64,000 nucleotides of DNA from JACKCD01 sp041390905 (GTDB taxonomy: Bacteria > Chloroflexota > Anaerolineae > Promineifilales > Promineifilaceae): NCBI GenBank assembly GCA_041390905.1, contig JAWKPA010000013.1, forward strand, positions 868,001 to 932,000, written 5' to 3'. Both the position numbers and the translations under genes were made by a program. The notes below the pieces were generated by a model that was given only the letters and a program-made list of their open reading frames with translations, was not told the DNA's origin and did not search any database. Below, piece after piece: positions 17,148-26,086 of this stretch. Within the stretch, counting starts at the first letter, position 1. Each line of letters starts with the position of its first letter.

Positions 17148-17636
17148 ATGAAAACCCATACAGTAAGCTGGTCTGATCCCTATGCCGTGGCCGAAGCGGC
17201 GCGTTCGCTGAGTGGCCTGGAATTTTTCCAGAAGGCCATTGCCGGTGAACTGCCCTTTGCCCCCATTGGCAGCTTGTTTGGTTTTGCCATTGTCGAGGCG
17301 GAAAACGGCCGTGTGGTCTTTGCCGCCACGCCGGCCGAATACCATTTTAATCCCATTGGCACCGTTCACGGTGGTTTTGCCGCCACCCTGCTCGATTCAG
17401 CCACCGCTTGCGCCGTTCACACGACCTTGCCGCTGGGCAAAGCGTACACTACGCTGGAGCTAAAGGTGAATTACGTGCGGCCGATTGTGCTGCAAACGGG
17501 GCCAATGCGCTGCATTGGGCAGGTGATTCACCCAGGGCGGCGGGTGGCAACCTCGGAAGCGCGGCTGGTGGATGCCGGGGGCAAGCTGTATGCCCACGCC
17601 ACCAGCACCTGTTTGATTTTTGACTTGGAGGCATGA
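17148..17636 (+). CDS. PaaI-type hotdog thioesterase
   Basis: A 162-residue hotdog-fold acyl-CoA thioesterase. The family signature NPIGTVHGGFAATLLDSATACAV holds the HGG and catalytic acidic residue; the second half has TTLELKVNYVRPI. The start is ATG 17148 (an adjacent TTG at 17145 is less likely). Its stop overlaps the start of the phosphatase gene by ATGA, indicating co-translation. Likely clears aromatic or short-chain acyl-CoA; substrate not determinable. Confidence 0.92.
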   Translation: MKTHTVSWSDPYAVAEAARSLSGLEFFQKAIAGELPFAPIGSLFGFAIVEAENGRVVFAATPAEYHFNPIGTVHGGFAATLLDSATACAVHTTLPLGKAYTTLELKVNYVRPIVLQTGPMRCIGQVIHPGRRVATSEARLVDAGGKLYAHATSTCLIFDLEA

Positions 17637-18367
17637 TGCAGAAAGAAGCGACACGATTGCTGCTGGATGGCGTGTATAATTTGCGCGATGTGGGGGGGTA
17701 TGGGACGAAAAACGGCCGTTTTGTCCACTCCCAAACCCTCCTTCGCGCCGACTGTCTTCATCGGCTGCCACCGGCCAGCCAACAGGCATTGGTTGATTAT
17801 GGCCTGCGCTCCGTTGTTGATTTGCGCCGTCGGGTCGAAATTAACTACGAGCCAAACGTCTTTGCCCAATCGGCTCACGTCGCCTACCACCATTTGCCTC
17901 TCTACAATGAATGGGAAGAGCTGGCCGCCGAACGCCCCCGCGATTTGGCCCATATGTACACCCTGATGCTCGACAACTGCCAGCCGGCCTTTCGTGAATT
18001 GTTTGCCTTGCTGGCGCAGCCCGGTGCCTTCCCCGCGCTGGTGCATTGCAAGGTGGGCAAAGATCGCACCGGCGTGGTCGTTGCCCTGCTGCTCGATGTT
18101 GCTGGCGTGCCTGCCGCCACCATTGCCGCCGACTACGCCCTCAGCCGCCCCTACCTCGACCCCTTGATCCCCGAACTGCGCGAAGAGGCGCAGCGCTTTG
18201 GCTATGACATGGCCTATTACGAGTCGCTGCTCCCTTCGGAGCCAGCTACCATGCACGTCATGTTGGACTATCTTTACCAACGGTACGGTGGGGCAGCCAG
18301 CTATCTGGCGCAGATTGGTCTGACCGCTGACCAAGTGACCGGTTTGCAGCAGACCCTCAGCGGCTAA
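17633..18367 (+). CDS. Tyrosine-protein phosphatase, Y_phosphatase3 family
   Basis: A 244-residue DSP/PTP-like phosphatase. N-terminal NLRDVGGYGTKNGR and the loop VHCKVGKDRTGVV (C-x5-R) are characteristic of the bacterial lipid/tyrosine phosphatase group including MptpB. Followed by helical YLDPLIPELREEAQRFGY. Start ATG 17633 overlaps the thioesterase stop; ATG 17636 is an alternative. Could counter a tyrosine kinase, but no proof of partnership with the BY-kinase-like gene at 27586. Confidence 0.9.
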   Translation: MMQKEATRLLLDGVYNLRDVGGYGTKNGRFVHSQTLLRADCLHRLPPASQQALVDYGLRSVVDLRRRVEINYEPNVFAQSAHVAYHHLPLYNEWEELAAERPRDLAHMYTLMLDNCQPAFRELFALLAQPGAFPALVHCKVGKDRTGVVVALLLDVAGVPAATIAADYALSRPYLDPLIPELREEAQRFGYDMAYYESLLPSEPATMHVMLDYLYQRYGGAASYLAQIGLTADQVTGLQQTLSG

Positions 18368-18418
18368 TTGCGGCAAAATTCACGATGCCTTTGCCGTGCT
18401 GCCAGACTGTTTATGCCA

Positions 18419-19612
18419 TCATTCCCCCATTCCTGGTAAGGGTATAGTACCACTCTGATAATCTCCATTTCTAGTTGTATTGGGATTATCAACGGCTAAC
18501 CCTTTTTCCGCCGGATAGGCACCAACGTAGCGGGCGCTGGGGCGAATGAGACGGCCGTTTTTCAACTGCTCAAAACAGTGGGCGATCCAGCCGGCCGTGC
18601 GGCCAATAGCAAAGGTGGGGGTAAAAAGTGCCGTTTCCAGCCCTGCGCCATGCAGCAGCAGTGCCGTGTAAAATTCGACGTTGGTTTGCAGGTTGCGTCC
18701 CGGTTTGTATGCGGCGAGGAGAGAAACGGCCGTTTTTTCCACCCCTTTTGCCAATTCATACAGCGACTTGTCCCCATCCGCCGCAAACAGATGCTCCGCC
18801 GCCGTTGCCAACACCTCGGCGCGGGGGTCACGTACCTTGTAGACACGGTGGCCGAACCCCATTAGCCGTTCCCCCGCCTCCAGCTTTTGCCGCAAATACG
18901 GCTCGGCGCGGTCAAGCGTGCCGATCTCAAATACCATGTCCAATGCCGGCCCCGGTGCACCGCCGTGCAGCGGCCCCTTTAGTGCCCCAATCGCCCCCAC
19001 AATTGCCGAAACCATGTCCGACTGGGTGGCGATGATGACGCGGGCGGTGAAGGTGGAGGCGTTGAGGCTATGGTCTATGACGGTGTTGAGATAGGTTTCC
19101 AGGGCGCGGCTGCGGGCGGCAGACGGCCGTTTTCCTTCCAGCATCTGCAAATAGTTGGCCGCCTGACCAAGAGCGGGGTCGGGCGCAATGGGTGGCTGTC
19201 CGTGACGCAGACGGTTATAGGCGGCGACGATGGTGGGGATGCGAGCCAGCAGCGTTTTGGCAAGAGCCAGGTTGTCGCTGGGGTTGTCGAGGTCAAGGGT
19301 GGCGGCGGCCATCCGCAGGGCATCCATGGGCGGGATTTGTTTGGGGGCAACGGCCGTTAATAGCTGCATGGTGGCGGCGGGAAGCTGGCGACGGCTGGCA
19401 AGGTCGGCCATAAATTCGGCTTCTTCGCTGGGGGTGGGAAAACGGCCGTTCCACAGCAAAAAGACCACCGCCTCAAACGAGGCCTGCGGTGCCAATTCCT
19501 CTACGCGCTGCCCGGCAATAATCAGTTCCCCGCGCTGCCCGTCCACATGGCTCAACCGCGTTTCGGCGGCAATCACCCCCTCTAACCCTGGTTTATATCC
19601 ATTTTCCTGCAT
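18419..19612 (-). CDS. Citrate synthase (or 2-methylcitrate synthase)
   Basis: A 397-residue type II-like short citrate synthase. Catalytic motifs: NASTFTARVI, the His in GPLHGGAP, GFGHRVYKVRDPRA, and the late FAIGRTAGWIAHCFEQ. Condenses oxaloacetate with acetyl- or propionyl-CoA; sequence alone does not decide. Divergent from a second, HTH-fused citrate synthase gene across a 233-bp spacer, implying a shared regulatory region. Confidence 0.93.
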   Translation of the reverse strand: MQENGYKPGLEGVIAAETRLSHVDGQRGELIIAGQRVEELAPQASFEAVVFLLWNGRFPTPSEEAEFMADLASRRQLPAATMQLLTAVAPKQIPPMDALRMAAATLDLDNPSDNLALAKTLLARIPTIVAAYNRLRHGQPPIAPDPALGQAANYLQMLEGKRPSAARSRALETYLNTVIDHSLNASTFTARVIIATQSDMVSAIVGAIGALKGPLHGGAPGPALDMVFEIGTLDRAEPYLRQKLEAGERLMGFGHRVYKVRDPRAEVLATAAEHLFAADGDKSLYELAKGVEKTAVSLLAAYKPGRNLQTNVEFYTALLLHGAGLETALFTPTFAIGRTAGWIAHCFEQLKNGRLIRPSARYVGAYPAEKGLAVDNPNTTRNGDYQSGTIPLPGMGE

Positions 19613-19773
19613 GGTTTCCTCATATGGGACGCTGCCAAACGCGGGTGAACGCGGATGAGTCCCGGATTTGCTTGATAAAAGTTTGTCGTTGATCTTATAA
19701 TTGAGTTGGCAATGTTGTCAATCTTGATTAAATAATCAATATACAAAGCAAAATCATCACGTTTGTGGAAAAG

Positions 19774-19838
19774 GAGATTGGGGATTGGAGATTGGAGATT
19801 AATGAAGGTTCACAATCTCTAATCGCCAATCTCCAACT
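19774..19838. repeat. Family A inverted repeat
   Basis: Arms GGAGATTGGGGATTGGAGATT and CAATCTCTAATCGCCAATCTC directly before the HTH-citrate synthase start. Upstream, about 19636-19660, is a family F fragment (CGGGTGAACGCGGATGAGT). Confidence 0.9.
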
Positions 19839-19845
19839 GAAAGCA

Positions 19846-21060
19846 ATGGACGATTATTTGACGGCCAAAGAAGCGGCAGAAATGCTGGGGATTAGCGTGG
19901 CGACGCTGTATGCGTATGTCAGCCGGGGGATGTTACAGTCGGAGCCGACGGAGGGGAAAAGCCGGGCGCGGCGGTACCGGCGGGGGGAGGTGGTGGCACT
20001 GCTGGCGCGGCAGGAGTTGCGACGTAACCCCACCAGGGCGGCGGAAACGGCACTCAGCTTTGGCACGCCGGTGCTGGCCTCAGCACTGACGCTGATTGAC
20101 AACGGCCGTTTATTCTACCGTGGGTATGATGTGGTGGCACTGGCGCAAAAACGGCCGTTTGCCGAAGTCGCCGCGCTGCTGTGGCTGGGGGATTGGGCCA
20201 CCACCAGCCTGTTTGCTCACGAACCACCACCAGCCGTCCGGGTGCAGATGGCGCAGTTGGTACCCGTGCTGGCTGAATTGCCCCCGCTGGCGCGGTTTCA
20301 AATGATGCTGCCCCTGGCCGCTGCCGCCGATTTGGCCGCTTATGCCACCGCGCCCCTGGCCGTGGCGCAAACCGGGGTGCGAATTTTGCGGCTGATGGTG
20401 GGGTTGGTGGGGGAAGCCGACAACAATCAGCCCATTCCGGCGCAGCTCGGCCAGATTTGGGGGGTGGAACAGGCGGCTTATTTGCTCAACATGGCGTTGG
20501 TGCTGTGTGCCGACCATGAGCTGAATGTGTCGTCGTTTACGGCGCGGTGCGTGGCCTCGGCCGGGTCAGATCCGTATGCGGTGGTGGGGGCAGGGCTGGC
20601 TGCTTTGCAAGGGGGGAAGCACGGCGGCCACACGGAGCGGGTGGCCGCACTGCTGCGGGAGGTGGCGGTGCCGGAACGGGCGGCAGAAACGGTGCGGGGG
20701 CGGCTGCGGCGGGGCGAGTCCCTGCCGGGTTTTGGGCATCCGCTGTATGCAGAGGGGGATCCACGGGGGAAGGTGTTATTAACGGCCGTTGCCGCCGCCT
20801 TTCCCCACTCCCCGGCCATCGCCCTGGCGCAGGCATTGATGGCGGCGGTGCGGCAGGCTGTGGGTCAGGAACCCAACATTGACGTGGGGCTGGTGGTGCT
20901 GGCTGAAGCCCTGGGTTTGCCACCAACCGCACCGCTGACGCTGTTTGCCATTGGCCGGACGGCTGGCTGGCTCGGCCACGCCATCGAACAATACCAGCTT
21001 GACCAGCTTATCCGGCCCCGCGCCAGCTACGTGGGGCCACTGCCGGTGGGGAATGGTTGA
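19846..21060 (+). CDS. Citrate synthase-like protein with N-terminal HTH
   Basis: 404 residues. Residues 1-50 are a MerR/excisionase-type helix-turn-helix (LTAKEAAEMLGISVATLYAYV, basic RARRYRRGEV). The remainder is a citrate synthase domain with GRLFYRGYDV, NVSSFTARCVASAGSDPY, GGKHGGHTERV, GFGHPLYAEGDPRG and FAIGRTAGWLGHAIEQ. ATG 19846 is chosen as upstream codons are repeat. Divergent from the other citrate synthase, so it could bind the shared spacer and report metabolite levels, or simply be an enzyme with a vestigial DNA-binding head. Such fusions are known in other bacteria. Confidence 0.88.
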   Translation: MDDYLTAKEAAEMLGISVATLYAYVSRGMLQSEPTEGKSRARRYRRGEVVALLARQELRRNPTRAAETALSFGTPVLASALTLIDNGRLFYRGYDVVALAQKRPFAEVAALLWLGDWATTSLFAHEPPPAVRVQMAQLVPVLAELPPLARFQMMLPLAAAADLAAYATAPLAVAQTGVRILRLMVGLVGEADNNQPIPAQLGQIWGVEQAAYLLNMALVLCADHELNVSSFTARCVASAGSDPYAVVGAGLAALQGGKHGGHTERVAALLREVAVPERAAETVRGRLRRGESLPGFGHPLYAEGDPRGKVLLTAVAAAFPHSPAIALAQALMAAVRQAVGQEPNIDVGLVVLAEALGLPPTAPLTLFAIGRTAGWLGHAIEQYQLDQLIRPRASYVGPLPVGNG

Positions 21061-21180
21061 TTGGGCAATCAATGATTGGGGATTGGGAATTAGCGATTGG
21101 AGATTGATGAAGGTTCAAAATCTCCGATTTCCAATCGCTCCATAAATGTAGCCGAGGATTCCAATCCTCGTTCCTCAGCC
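21060..21180. repeat. Family A inverted repeat plus AGCCGAGG hairpin
   Basis: At 21060-21143 arms GATTGGGGATTGGGAATTAG and CTCCGATTTCCAATCGCTCC; then GAGGATTCCAATCCTC at about 21153-21168, a short palindrome related to the hairpin at 36388-36476. Confidence 0.8.
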
Positions 21181-21214
21181 ATCTAAATCTGTGTAATCTG
21201 CGAAATCTTTGATT

Positions 21215-21793
21215 TCACCCTTGTTCTTGGGTAAAGCTCATTGTCTTCAACCGAAATCCTTCGCGTTCAACAACCATGAAGCAGGGCATGGGCAGGGTTT
21301 GCCAGAAGGGAACGGGGTCAATGGGGTTGTGGTGGGCAAGGAGGAGGGTGATGACGGTGCCGTGGCTGACGATGGCGGGGGTGTCGTGGGGGTGGGCGGC
21401 GAGAATGGTTTGGATGGCCTGAGTCAGGCGTTGGCGGGCCTGGCTGCCGCTTTCGCGGCCAAAAAAGAGGGTGTCGGGGTCGGTGAAGAGCCGGGCAACA
21501 TTGGCCTGGAACTGGTCATGGGATAGATAGGTGACGTTGCTGCGGTCGTGTTCGTGGAGGTTAACGGCCGTTTGCCACCCAATCCCCAGCTTTTCAGCCA
21601 CCGCTTGCCCCGTTTGTTGTGCCTTGGGTTCGTGGCTGGTAAAAACGGCCGTTGGGCCAAACGGTGCCATCTGTTCTGCCAGCAAGTGGCAGCTTGCCTG
21701 CCCCGCCTCCGTTAGCCCCCACGTGGCGGCTGGTCGGGTCGTGTCTATGGCTGTGGGGGCGTGGCGGACAAGCAGAAAATAATTGTTCTTCAT
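21215..21793 (-). CDS. Histidine phosphatase superfamily protein
   Basis: A 192-residue phosphoglycerate-mutase-like phosphatase: LVRHAPTAID carries the catalytic RH pair (third residue Ala instead of Gly), FTSHEPKAQQTGQA the phosphate-pocket arginine region, and IVSHGTVITLLLA the second catalytic His. Substrate unknown. Closely flanked by repeat spacers. Confidence 0.88.
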   Translation of the reverse strand: MKNNYFLLVRHAPTAIDTTRPAATWGLTEAGQASCHLLAEQMAPFGPTAVFTSHEPKAQQTGQAVAEKLGIGWQTAVNLHEHDRSNVTYLSHDQFQANVARLFTDPDTLFFGRESGSQARQRLTQAIQTILAAHPHDTPAIVSHGTVITLLLAHHNPIDPVPFWQTLPMPCFMVVEREGFRLKTMSFTQEQG

Positions 21794-21818
21794 ATAAATA
21801 GCGGGGCGAACAAGAATC

Positions 21819-21888
21819 GAGATTGAGAGACTGGGAGATTGAGCGATTAGCCGTATTCTGTTTGCTAATCTCTTAATCTCCCAGTCTC
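21819..21888. repeat. Family A variant inverted repeat
   Basis: Arms GAGATTGAGAGACTGGGAGA and GCTAATCTCTTAATCTCCCA, the GGGAGACT variant of family A. Confidence 0.85.
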
Positions 21889-21897
21889 AGCTATGAA

Positions 21898-22902
21898 TTA
21901 ATACCCCAACTCGCGGTTTACCACATTCAGCAGCGGTTCACCGGCCAGATAACGGCGCAGATTTTGTGTAAACAGCTCCACATTGCGCTCATCGTAGGCA
22001 GGCGTGAAGCCGCTGACGTGGGGGGTGAGGATGACGTTGGGGAGTTGCCACAGCGGGCTGCTGTCGGGCAGCGGCTCTTGCTCAAACACATCCAGCCCGG
22101 CTCCAGCAATCCACCCCTTTTTCAGCGCCTTGACCAAATCTTCCTCGTTGATAATGGCGCCGCGCCCGATGTTGACCAGAAAAGCGGTGGGCTTCATCTC
22201 GCGCAGCACGCTTTCATCAATGAGATGCTGAGTGCGTGGGGTGTGGGGCAGGGTGATGACCACAAAATCGCATTCGGCCAGCATGGAGCGGGTTGCTTCG
22301 GTAGGGTAGATGCGGTCGGGCAGGTTGCCCTGGGGGTCGCCCAGGCCGGGAATGGTAAAGCCGGTGTCTTCGGTGCGGCGGGCGTCGCGCTTGGTAACGA
22401 GGATTTTCATGCCAAATCCTTTTGCCAGCCGCGCCAGTTCACGCCCAATGCTGCCATAGCCGAGGATGCCGAGGGAACGGCCGTTAAGCTCCATCGGCAC
22501 AAACTTCTCCCACCGCTCTGTCGGCCACGTTCCCACCTGCTGATATTTAAACCAGTTTGGCACCCGGTGTGCCCAGGCCAAAATTTGCGTCATCGCATAT
22601 TGCGCCATCGCCGGGGCGTGAACGCCGCTGGCATTGGTCAAAATGATGTCGCTGTTCCACAACGGGGTATCAAGTAAATTATTGACCCCGGCATAGTGAA
22701 GCTGTGCCCAGCGCAAATTGGGGGCTTGCTCCAGCGAAGGCAAATCACCCAGGGCATAGATAATCTCTGCCTGCGTGGTTTTGCCTTCCGGCCAACTGTA
22801 ATTGTTCAGCCGCACCTGTTCGACTTGAATTTGCGGCGAAACAGCGCGAATTTTTTCCATCAGTGGGGTGGGAAAGGGAGCCGTCACCACAACCTGTTTC
22901 AT
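21898..22902 (-). CDS. D-2-hydroxyacid dehydrogenase
   Basis: 334 residues of the NAD(P)-dependent D-isomer-specific family. Rossmann motif LGILGYGSIGRELARLAKGFGM, catalytic Arg in VNIGRGAIINEEDL, Glu in LDVFEQEPLP and His in LTPHVSGFTP. The N-terminal substrate domain shows HYAGVNNLL. Possibly glyoxylate/hydroxypyruvate or phosphoglycerate-like acids; cannot be decided. No ACT domain. Confidence 0.92.
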   Translation of the reverse strand: MKQVVVTAPFPTPLMEKIRAVSPQIQVEQVRLNNYSWPEGKTTQAEIIYALGDLPSLEQAPNLRWAQLHYAGVNNLLDTPLWNSDIILTNASGVHAPAMAQYAMTQILAWAHRVPNWFKYQQVGTWPTERWEKFVPMELNGRSLGILGYGSIGRELARLAKGFGMKILVTKRDARRTEDTGFTIPGLGDPQGNLPDRIYPTEATRSMLAECDFVVITLPHTPRTQHLIDESVLREMKPTAFLVNIGRGAIINEEDLVKALKKGWIAGAGLDVFEQEPLPDSSPLWQLPNVILTPHVSGFTPAYDERNVELFTQNLRRYLAGEPLLNVVNRELGY

Positions 22903-23039
22903 AACTTTTTCCTTCCTGTATCATACTTGCTGGCGAAGTTTAGCATAAATATGTGGCGATAGGGGAAAATTGGGTTCTATGAGGGCGTGATGCGACGATA
23001 TAGACTGGATTACGTATAGTAAAGAAGTGAGGTGATACT

Positions 23040-23567
23040 ATGAAGACAAGAAGCTCAATTGTTGGCGGCCTGATCATGATTGCGGTGGGCGTTTTGTTCT
23101 TGCTGCTGCAACTTTTTCCGGGGCTGGGTGGTTTTTTTGACATTGGGCAGCTATGGCCGCTGCTGGTTATGCTGGTGGGGCTGTTTTTTTTGCTGGGGGC
23201 AGTGTGGGGAACGCCGCCGCTGGCAATTCCCGGTTCGATTGTGGGGGGGATTGGTCTGATTCTGCTTTATCAAAACCTGACGGGTTACTGGGGTAGCTGG
23301 GCCTATGTATGGGCGTTGATCCCTGGGTTTGTGGGGATTGGGCTGATTATTGCCGGGGTGTTGGGGCGGTTGCCGCAGCAGGTGGCAGCCGGCCGTCGGC
23401 TGCTGGTGATTAGCCTGGGGTTGTTTGTGGTGTTTGCCTTTTTCTTCACCGGTCTGGGCGGGCAGTTTGGGCAGTTTTGGCCGCTGATGCTGATTGGGTT
23501 GGGGTTGTGGCTGCTGTTTGGCAATAAACGGCCGTTACGTAAACCCAAAAGCGATACAGTGAATTAG
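23040..23567 (+). CDS. Small polytopic membrane protein (LiaI/DUF5668-like)
   Basis: A 175-residue protein with five or six hydrophobic helices (first IVGGLIMIAVGVLFLLLQLF) and short polar loops; no catalytic motif. Pattern resembles LiaF/LiaI-type envelope-stress membrane proteins, consistent with the PspC and PspA-type genes that follow. Ribosome site GAGGTGATACT just before ATG 23040, and TATAGT at 23015-23020 may be the -10 box. Confidence 0.75.
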   Translation: MKTRSSIVGGLIMIAVGVLFLLLQLFPGLGGFFDIGQLWPLLVMLVGLFFLLGAVWGTPPLAIPGSIVGGIGLILLYQNLTGYWGSWAYVWALIPGFVGIGLIIAGVLGRLPQQVAAGRRLLVISLGLFVVFAFFFTGLGGQFGQFWPLMLIGLGLWLLFGNKRPLRKPKSDTVN

Positions 23568-23589
23568 TAGCATGTTGGAGAAGTCTGAA

Positions 23590-23690
23590 TAGATGTGCGG
23601 ATGACGCAGATTTATCGGGATCAACGCGGATTTTTTCTTTTTATCCGCGAAAATCCGTTCCGATCCGCGTTATCCGCGCATCCATTTTCT
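23590..23690. repeat. Family F inverted repeat (ACGCGGAT units)
   Basis: Left arm GGGATCAACGCGGATTTTTT; right arm AATCCGTTCCGATCCGCG and GCGCATCC. Forms a long hairpin in the 237-bp gap before the PspC gene. Confidence 0.85.
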
Positions 23691-23804
23691 TTATTCCGAC
23701 AGGCTGTTGGCTTGGCAAAATGGTCTGCAACTTTTTACCAGCGGTGTCGTAATAGGGTGTAGTAAAACAAAATTTGAAATGGGACTCTTTGGAGGTTAAT
23801 TAAA

Positions 23805-24050
23805 ATGAACGAAAAGCGACTTGTACGGTATAGCGATGATCGGATGTTTTTGGGTGTAGCCAGCGGTTTGGCACGTTACTTTGACATTGACCCGGCGATT
23901 GTGCGCTTGCTCTTTGTCCTGATGGCTTTGGGCGGCGGACATGGGTTGATTATCTACATCATTATGGCGATTTTGATGCCTGAAGCGGATGTGCCGGTAG
24001 CAAAGGCAGCTGCTTTTGACGAAGAAGAAATCGTTATTAAAGAAGCATAA
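23805..24050 (+). CDS. PspC-domain protein
   Basis: 81 residues: RYSDDRMFLGVASGLARYFDIDPAIVRLLFVLMAL is the PspC signature, with one or two membrane helices ending IMAILMPEAD and an acidic tail. PspC proteins sense or transmit envelope stress and often pair with PspA, as with the next gene. GGAGG lies 9-13 bp before ATG 23805. Confidence 0.93.
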   Translation: MNEKRLVRYSDDRMFLGVASGLARYFDIDPAIVRLLFVLMALGGGHGLIIYIIMAILMPEADVPVAKAAAFDEEEIVIKEA

Positions 24051-24124
24051 CCGATTTATTTACCAGGCTTTTTCCCGGCATGGCTTGTCTAAGCCCCCCA
24101 ATCTCCTGGTGCTGGGATGGCAGA

Positions 24125-24164
24125 AACGGCCGTTTGTTGCAACAAACGGCCGTTTTTTTTATCC
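24125..24164 (+). terminator. Terminator made of two palindrome copies
   Basis: AAACGGCCGTTTGTT and AACAAACGGCCGTTT face each other over GC, giving a 15-bp stem, then eight T. Two copies of the iterated palindrome thus make a factor-independent terminator after the PspC gene. Confidence 0.85.
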
Positions 24165-24193
24165 CTGTCAAAAACGGCCAACCTCTATATAAT
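24165..24193 (+). promoter_or_regulatory. Promoter of the PspA-like gene, leaderless type
   Basis: CTGTCA (24165-24170), 17-bp spacer, perfect TATAAT (24188-24193), then 7 bp to ATG 24201. Confidence 0.65.
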
Positions 24194-24200
24194 TCCCCCC

Positions 24201-24878
24201 ATGGCATCACTATTCCAAAAATTAAGAACACTCTTCAAGGCCACGCTCCACGAGCTGGCCGACAAAGCAATTCAACGCAGCGACCTGGCTGTTTATGACG
24301 AATACATTCGGCAGGCCGAACGCGAGGTTAACGAATTTACCGACACCATCGCCCCCATGTTTGCCCAAATCAAGACAACCAAACGGCGGCGCGAAGCCCT
24401 GGCCGACAAAGCCGCCCGGCTCGACATCGCCATTGACCAATTTCTGCTGCGCGGCAAACGCACCGAAGCCCTGGTTACACAAAAGCAATTCACCTCCATC
24501 ATGGACATGATCAAAACCTATGATGCGTCACTGGCGCGGCAGGTGGGGGCGGCCGAAAAACTGGACGATATTCGCATCAAGCTGGAAGGGCGGCTTGCTA
24601 TTGCCAAGCAAGAACGCGAAGAGCTGGCTTATTTGCTGGAACTTGCCAAAGCCAAGGAAATCTCTGCCCGCGCCATGCGCTCGCTCGATTCGTTAATGGG
24701 CGAAGGAGACAGTGAGCTTGCAAACGCCGCTGAAAACATCCGCAGCCGCCTTGACCATGCCGACGCGGCCTGGGAAGTGCAAACCAGCAGCCTGGAAAAC
24801 CAGATGGACGATGCCATGCAAAGCCTGGAAGTGGAAGCAGAACTCGCCGCCCGCATGGAACGGTTGGGTTTGGATTGA
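24201..24878 (+). CDS. PspA/IM30-like coiled-coil protein
   Basis: 225 residues, almost wholly helical coiled coil; begins MASLFQKLRTLFKATLHEL, an amphipathic start as in PspA/Vipp1, followed by long heptad-like stretches rich in Ala, Glu, Lys and Arg. Expected to bind stressed inner membrane and form ESCRT-III-like assemblies. The ATG at 24201 sits 7 bp after a TATAAT, so the longer frame from 24117 (which crosses the terminator) is rejected. Confidence 0.85.
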   Translation: MASLFQKLRTLFKATLHELADKAIQRSDLAVYDEYIRQAEREVNEFTDTIAPMFAQIKTTKRRREALADKAARLDIAIDQFLLRGKRTEALVTQKQFTSIMDMIKTYDASLARQVGAAEKLDDIRIKLEGRLAIAKQEREELAYLLELAKAKEISARAMRSLDSLMGEGDSELANAAENIRSRLDHADAAWEVQTSSLENQMDDAMQSLEVEAELAARMERLGLD

Positions 24879-24879
24879 T

Positions 24880-24947
24880 CGGTAATCAGTAACCAGTAAT
24901 CAGTAATCAGTTTCCACTGGTTACTGATTACCGATTACCGATTACTG
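24880..24947. repeat. Family B inverted repeat
   Basis: Arms CGGTAATCAGTAACCAGTAA and TTACTGATTACCGATTACCG; begins within a few bases of the PspA-like stop codon. Confidence 0.92.
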
Positions 24948-24960
24948 GCTCCTGACCAGG

Positions 24961-26085
24961 ATGAAGATAGCCCTCGTTCACGACTGGATGAACCAGATCG
25001 GCGGTGCTGAAGACGTGCTAGAGTCGCTCGTCGCGCTCTATCCACAGGCACCGATCTACACCTCCCTCTACGCTCCCGACCGCATGCCGCCGCACTGGCA
25101 GCAGTGGGACATCCGGCCGGGGTTTATTGATCGCCTTCCCTTTGCCCACCGCCAGCAGCAACTTTACTTTCCGCTTTACCCGTTTGCCTTCGAGCAGTTT
25201 GATTTTCAGGATTATGACGTGGTGATTAGCAACAAAAGCGGCTTTTGTCACGGCATCATCACCGGGCCAGAGACGCTGCACATTTGCTACTGTCTTACCC
25301 CCACGCGCTACGTTTGGCGTTACCCGCAATATGCCGAGCGGGAGCAGCTCGGGCGGCTGACGCGGACGGTTTTGCCACCGTTTCTGACCTTTTTGCGCCA
25401 GTGGGATCAGCTGGCGGCCAACCGGGTTGACCATTTCGTGGCAATTTCGCAGGAAATTCAGCGGCGAATCGGCAAGGTTTATCGGCGGGAGGCGACGATA
25501 ATCCACCCACCGGTGGACACGACCCGTTTTATGCCATCGGGCAAGATTGAGGATTATTATTTGCTGGTGGGGCGGTTGGTGCCGTACCGGCGGGTGGATT
25601 TGCTGATTGAGGCGTTTAATCGGATGAAACGGCCGTTATTTATCGCAGGCAACGGGCGTGACCGGGAGCGGCTGGAAGCCATGGCCGGGCCAACCATCAA
25701 ATTTTTGGGCTACGTTCCCGATGCCGACCTGCCCGACCTGATGGCTCGCTGCCGTGCCTTTATGTGGCCCGGCGAAGAAGATTTTGGCATTGCGCCGCTG
25801 CAAGCGATGGCGGCCGGCCGACCCGTTATTGCCTACAAAGCCGGCGGCGTGCTGGAAACGCTTATCCCTGGCGAAACGGGGCTGTTTTTTGAGCAACAAA
25901 CGGTGCAGGCGGTCATTGATGCCGTTGAGGCGTTTGACCCCGGCGATTATTCACCGCAGTTGATTCGGCAGCACGCCGAGCAGTTTGATACTTCGATTTT
26001 TAAGCAAAAGATGATTGAATTTGTGACGCAAAAGCTGGAGGCAGCCCAAAGCCATATTTGCAGCTTTGACTGTGAGCGTAGTTGA
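24961..26085 (+). CDS. Glycosyltransferase family 4
   Basis: 374 residues, GT-B fold retaining glycosyltransferase. N-terminal IALVHDWMNQIGGAEDVLESL is typical of the WcaI/mannosyltransferase-like group; the C-terminal donor-binding half has YYLLVGRLVPYRRVDLLIEAF, GDRE-like residues, and PGEEDFGIAPLQAMAAGRPVIAY (E-x7-E). First gene of a polysaccharide cluster with Wzz and BY-kinase-like genes downstream. Confidence 0.92.
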   Translation: MKIALVHDWMNQIGGAEDVLESLVALYPQAPIYTSLYAPDRMPPHWQQWDIRPGFIDRLPFAHRQQQLYFPLYPFAFEQFDFQDYDVVISNKSGFCHGIITGPETLHICYCLTPTRYVWRYPQYAEREQLGRLTRTVLPPFLTFLRQWDQLAANRVDHFVAISQEIQRRIGKVYRREATIIHPPVDTTRFMPSGKIEDYYLLVGRLVPYRRVDLLIEAFNRMKRPLFIAGNGRDRERLEAMAGPTIKFLGYVPDADLPDLMARCRAFMWPGEEDFGIAPLQAMAAGRPVIAYKAGGVLETLIPGETGLFFEQQTVQAVIDAVEAFDPGDYSPQLIRQHAEQFDTSIFKQKMIEFVTQKLEAAQSHICSFDCERS

Positions 26086-26086
26086 T

